A stretch of 64,000 nucleotides of DNA. Source: Solimonas sp040066175. GTDB taxonomy: Bacteria > Pseudomonadota > Gammaproteobacteria > Nevskiales > Nevskiaceae. The notes under the pieces are model-generated. The model saw nothing but the letters and a program-made list of their open reading frames with translations, ran no database searches and was not told the origin of the DNA. Below, in pieces: positions 62,530-64,000 of the stretch; position 1 is the first letter of the stretch, and every line of letters begins with the position of its first letter. The stretch lies in NCBI RefSeq assembly GCF_040066175.1, contig NZ_JBEAAM010000012.1, positions 1 through 64,000 of the forward strand. Direction: 5' to 3'. Position numbers and translations under genes: made by a program.

Positions 62530-63117
62530 ATGCGCACCGCCAGCGTCGAACGCAAGACGCGCGAAACCCAGATCCGCGTGAGCCTGAACCTCGACGGTTC
62601 GGGGCAGTCGCGTTTCGACACCGGCATCCCGTTCCTCGACCACATGCTCGACCAGGTCGCGCGCCACGGGCTGATCGACCTCGACATCCAGGCGACGGGC
62701 GACCGGCACATCGACGATCACCATACCGTCGAGGACATCGGCATCACGCTCGGCCAGGCGCTCGACCGGGCGCTCGGCGACAAGAAGGGCATCGTGCGCT
62801 ACGGCCACAGCTATGTGCCGCTCGACGAGGCGCTGTCGCGCGTGGTCGTCGATCTGTCGGGTCGTCCGGGCCTGGAATACTTCGTCGAGTTCCCGCGCGC
62901 GCGCATCGGCGACTTCGACGTGGACCTGTTCCGCGAGTTCTTTCAGGGCCTCGTCAATCACGCCCGGCTGACGCTGCACATCGACAGCCTGCGCGGGCGC
63001 AACGCCCACCACATCGTCGAGACCGTCTTCAAGGCTTTCGGCCGCGCGCTGCGCATGGCGGTGGCCGCCGATCCGCGCATGGGCGACGTCACGCCTTCCA
63101 CCAAGGGCAGCCTCTGA
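62530..63117 (+). CDS. hisB: imidazoleglycerol-phosphate dehydratase
   Basis: 195-residue monofunctional dehydratase, converting IGP to imidazole acetol-phosphate in histidine synthesis. Unlike E. coli HisB it lacks the phosphatase domain. The metal-binding motifs are FLDHMLDQVARHG (about 36-48), DDHHTVEDIGITLG near 62-75 and NAHHIVETVFKAFG near 158-171. It starts a small his cluster with hisH and hisA. Confidence 0.95.
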   Translation: MRTASVERKTRETQIRVSLNLDGSGQSRFDTGIPFLDHMLDQVARHGLIDLDIQATGDRHIDDHHTVEDIGITLGQALDRALGDKKGIVRYGHSYVPLDEALSRVVVDLSGRPGLEYFVEFPRARIGDFDVDLFREFFQGLVNHARLTLHIDSLRGRNAHHIVETVFKAFGRALRMAVAADPRMGDVTPSTKGSL

Positions 63118-63163
63118 CGATCTGCGTTCCGCGTGCGCGCGCGGCTTCCCGGTAAGCACCTCC

Positions 63164-63802
63164 ATGGCAGAAGCAATCGGCGTCATCGACTACGGCATGG
63201 GCAACCTGCATTCGCTCGGCAAGGCGCTGGAGCGCGTGTCGGCGGCTCGGGTCGTCATCAGCTACGACCCCGAGGTCCTGATGGACTGCGACCGCCTCGT
63301 GCTGCCCGGTGTGGGCGGCGTGCGCGAGTGCATGAAGGAGCTCAGGCGCCTGGAGCTGAGCGACATGGTCGTCGAGGCGGCGCGCAGCAAGCCGATGCTC
63401 GGCATCTGCCTGGGCATGCAGGTGATGCTCGAATGGAGCGACGAGAACGACGGCGTGCCGGCGCTCGGCCTGTTTCCGGGCAAGGTGGTCCGTTTTCCCG
63501 ACCCGCCGGCGGACGGCGCCGGCGAGCGGCTCAAGGTCCCGCACATGGGCTGGAATCGCGTGCGCCAGGCGCGCCCGCACCCGATCTGGGCCGGCGTGCC
63601 CGACGACGCCTGGTTCTATTTCGTACACAGCTATCACGCCGCGCCGGCGAACCCCGACCACGTGCTCGGCACGGCCGAATACGGCCACCGCTTCGCGGCG
63701 GCGATCGCGCGCGACAACATCGTCGCCTTCCAGTTTCACCCCGAGAAATCGCAGAACCTGGGCATGATGCTGCTCGCCAACTTCGCGCAGTGGAGCCCCT
63801 GA
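63164..63802 (+). CDS. hisH: imidazole glycerol phosphate synthase, glutamine amidotransferase subunit
   Basis: 212-residue class-I amidotransferase that supplies ammonia to HisF. The nucleophile cysteine is in GICLGMQVM (C near 83) and the His-Glu pair in FQFHPEKSQ near 190. PHMGWN with the family's tryptophan is present. It begins MAEAIGVIDYGMGNLHSLG, 46 bp after hisB. Confidence 0.96.
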   Translation: MAEAIGVIDYGMGNLHSLGKALERVSAARVVISYDPEVLMDCDRLVLPGVGGVRECMKELRRLELSDMVVEAARSKPMLGICLGMQVMLEWSDENDGVPALGLFPGKVVRFPDPPADGAGERLKVPHMGWNRVRQARPHPIWAGVPDDAWFYFVHSYHAAPANPDHVLGTAEYGHRFAAAIARDNIVAFQFHPEKSQNLGMMLLANFAQWSP

Positions 63803-63935
63803 ACCGTCCGGCGCTTGAAACGGACCGGGTCTTTCGGCAGAGTCTGGAGCGACGTCAGGACTGCCAACCGCACAAGCACCACTCCCAAACGGGTCTCCCT
63901 CGTACCAAGCGTTTCCACCTGACCAAACCCAGCTC

Positions 63936-64000
63936 ATGCTGTTGATCCCCGCAATCGATCTGAAGGGCGGCCAGTGCGTGCGCCTGCGCCAGGGCCGCAT
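63936..64000 (+). CDS. hisA: phosphoribosylformimino-5-aminoimidazole carboxamide ribotide isomerase (partial)
   Basis: The ATG at 63936 opens MLLIPAIDLKGGQCVRLRQG, the clear start of HisA with the catalytic aspartate D8. The gene runs off the window. It lies 133 bp after hisH, an unusually long gap for a his cluster; the gap holds C-rich, G-poor sequence and no gene. Confidence 0.9.
   Translation, partial: MLLIPAIDLKGGQCVRLRQGR

Overview
The window is GC-rich DNA, close to 70% G+C by eye in most genes. It looks like a chromosomal segment from a gammaproteobacterium of the Xanthomonadales (Lysobacterales). The evidence is the replication-origin block rpmH-rnpA-yidD-yidC-mnmE facing dnaA-dnaN-recF-gyrB, a chromosomal integron, a XamI-type restriction-modification locus, a two-lipoyl-domain AceF, and several leaderless or near-leaderless starts. 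I did not fix the genus. No rRNA, tRNA or CRISPR was seen, and no gene-free stretch exceeds 300 bases.

Layout. 1-2781: end of an integron. The integrase (1804-2781) is divergent from a cassette array with an attI core (1677-1683), a two-gene first cassette, a well-formed attC (90-159) and the first codons of the next cassette gene. 2840-8296: repair and envelope genes (msrB, a YhhN protein, a PBP4-type peptidase, the free methionine sulfoxide reductase, an M13 peptidase lipoprotein), ended by a strong hairpin. 8366-15511: a hypothetical protein, a beta-propeller lipoprotein, an alkyltransferase-like protein, a sensor kinase with a response regulator carrying a dead HD-GYP-like domain, and a PhzF-family enzyme. 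15656-22591: cytochrome b561 with two YceI proteins, an M1 peptidase, an MBL-fold hydrolase that probably starts at CTG, an SH3 protein, and hypotheticals. 22783-30548: acetyl-CoA genes, with aceE-aceF divergent from a LysR regulator and an acetyl-CoA hydrolase/transferase.

30555-33678: Nudix gene, XamI-type methyltransferase, and a XamI-type endonuclease broken by one in-frame TGA. 33744-38136: a 1004-residue surface protein with FN3, PKD and a GlyGly-CTERM-like tail, an alpha/beta hydrolase and a thioesterase. 38144-48453: the origin region. The dnaA-dnaN gap holds DnaA boxes and an AT-rich stretch. 48459-56711: SDR, DegV, a lone ParA-like ATPase, a DUF2135 lipoprotein, purEK, a SIMPL protein, sufT, apaG and mutM. 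56779-61736: a four-gene ABC-2/GldG/DUF4340 operon and an LpxL-type acyltransferase. 61737-64000: a candidate small RNA, dtd, and hisB-hisH-hisA (hisA runs off the edge).

The least ordinary parts are the integron edge, the decayed XamI endonuclease next to an intact methylase, the repeat-bearing linker of aceF, the probable CTG start, the dead HD-GYP regulator, and the transcript-like element carrying CCTCCTCCC upstream of the acyltransferase gene.
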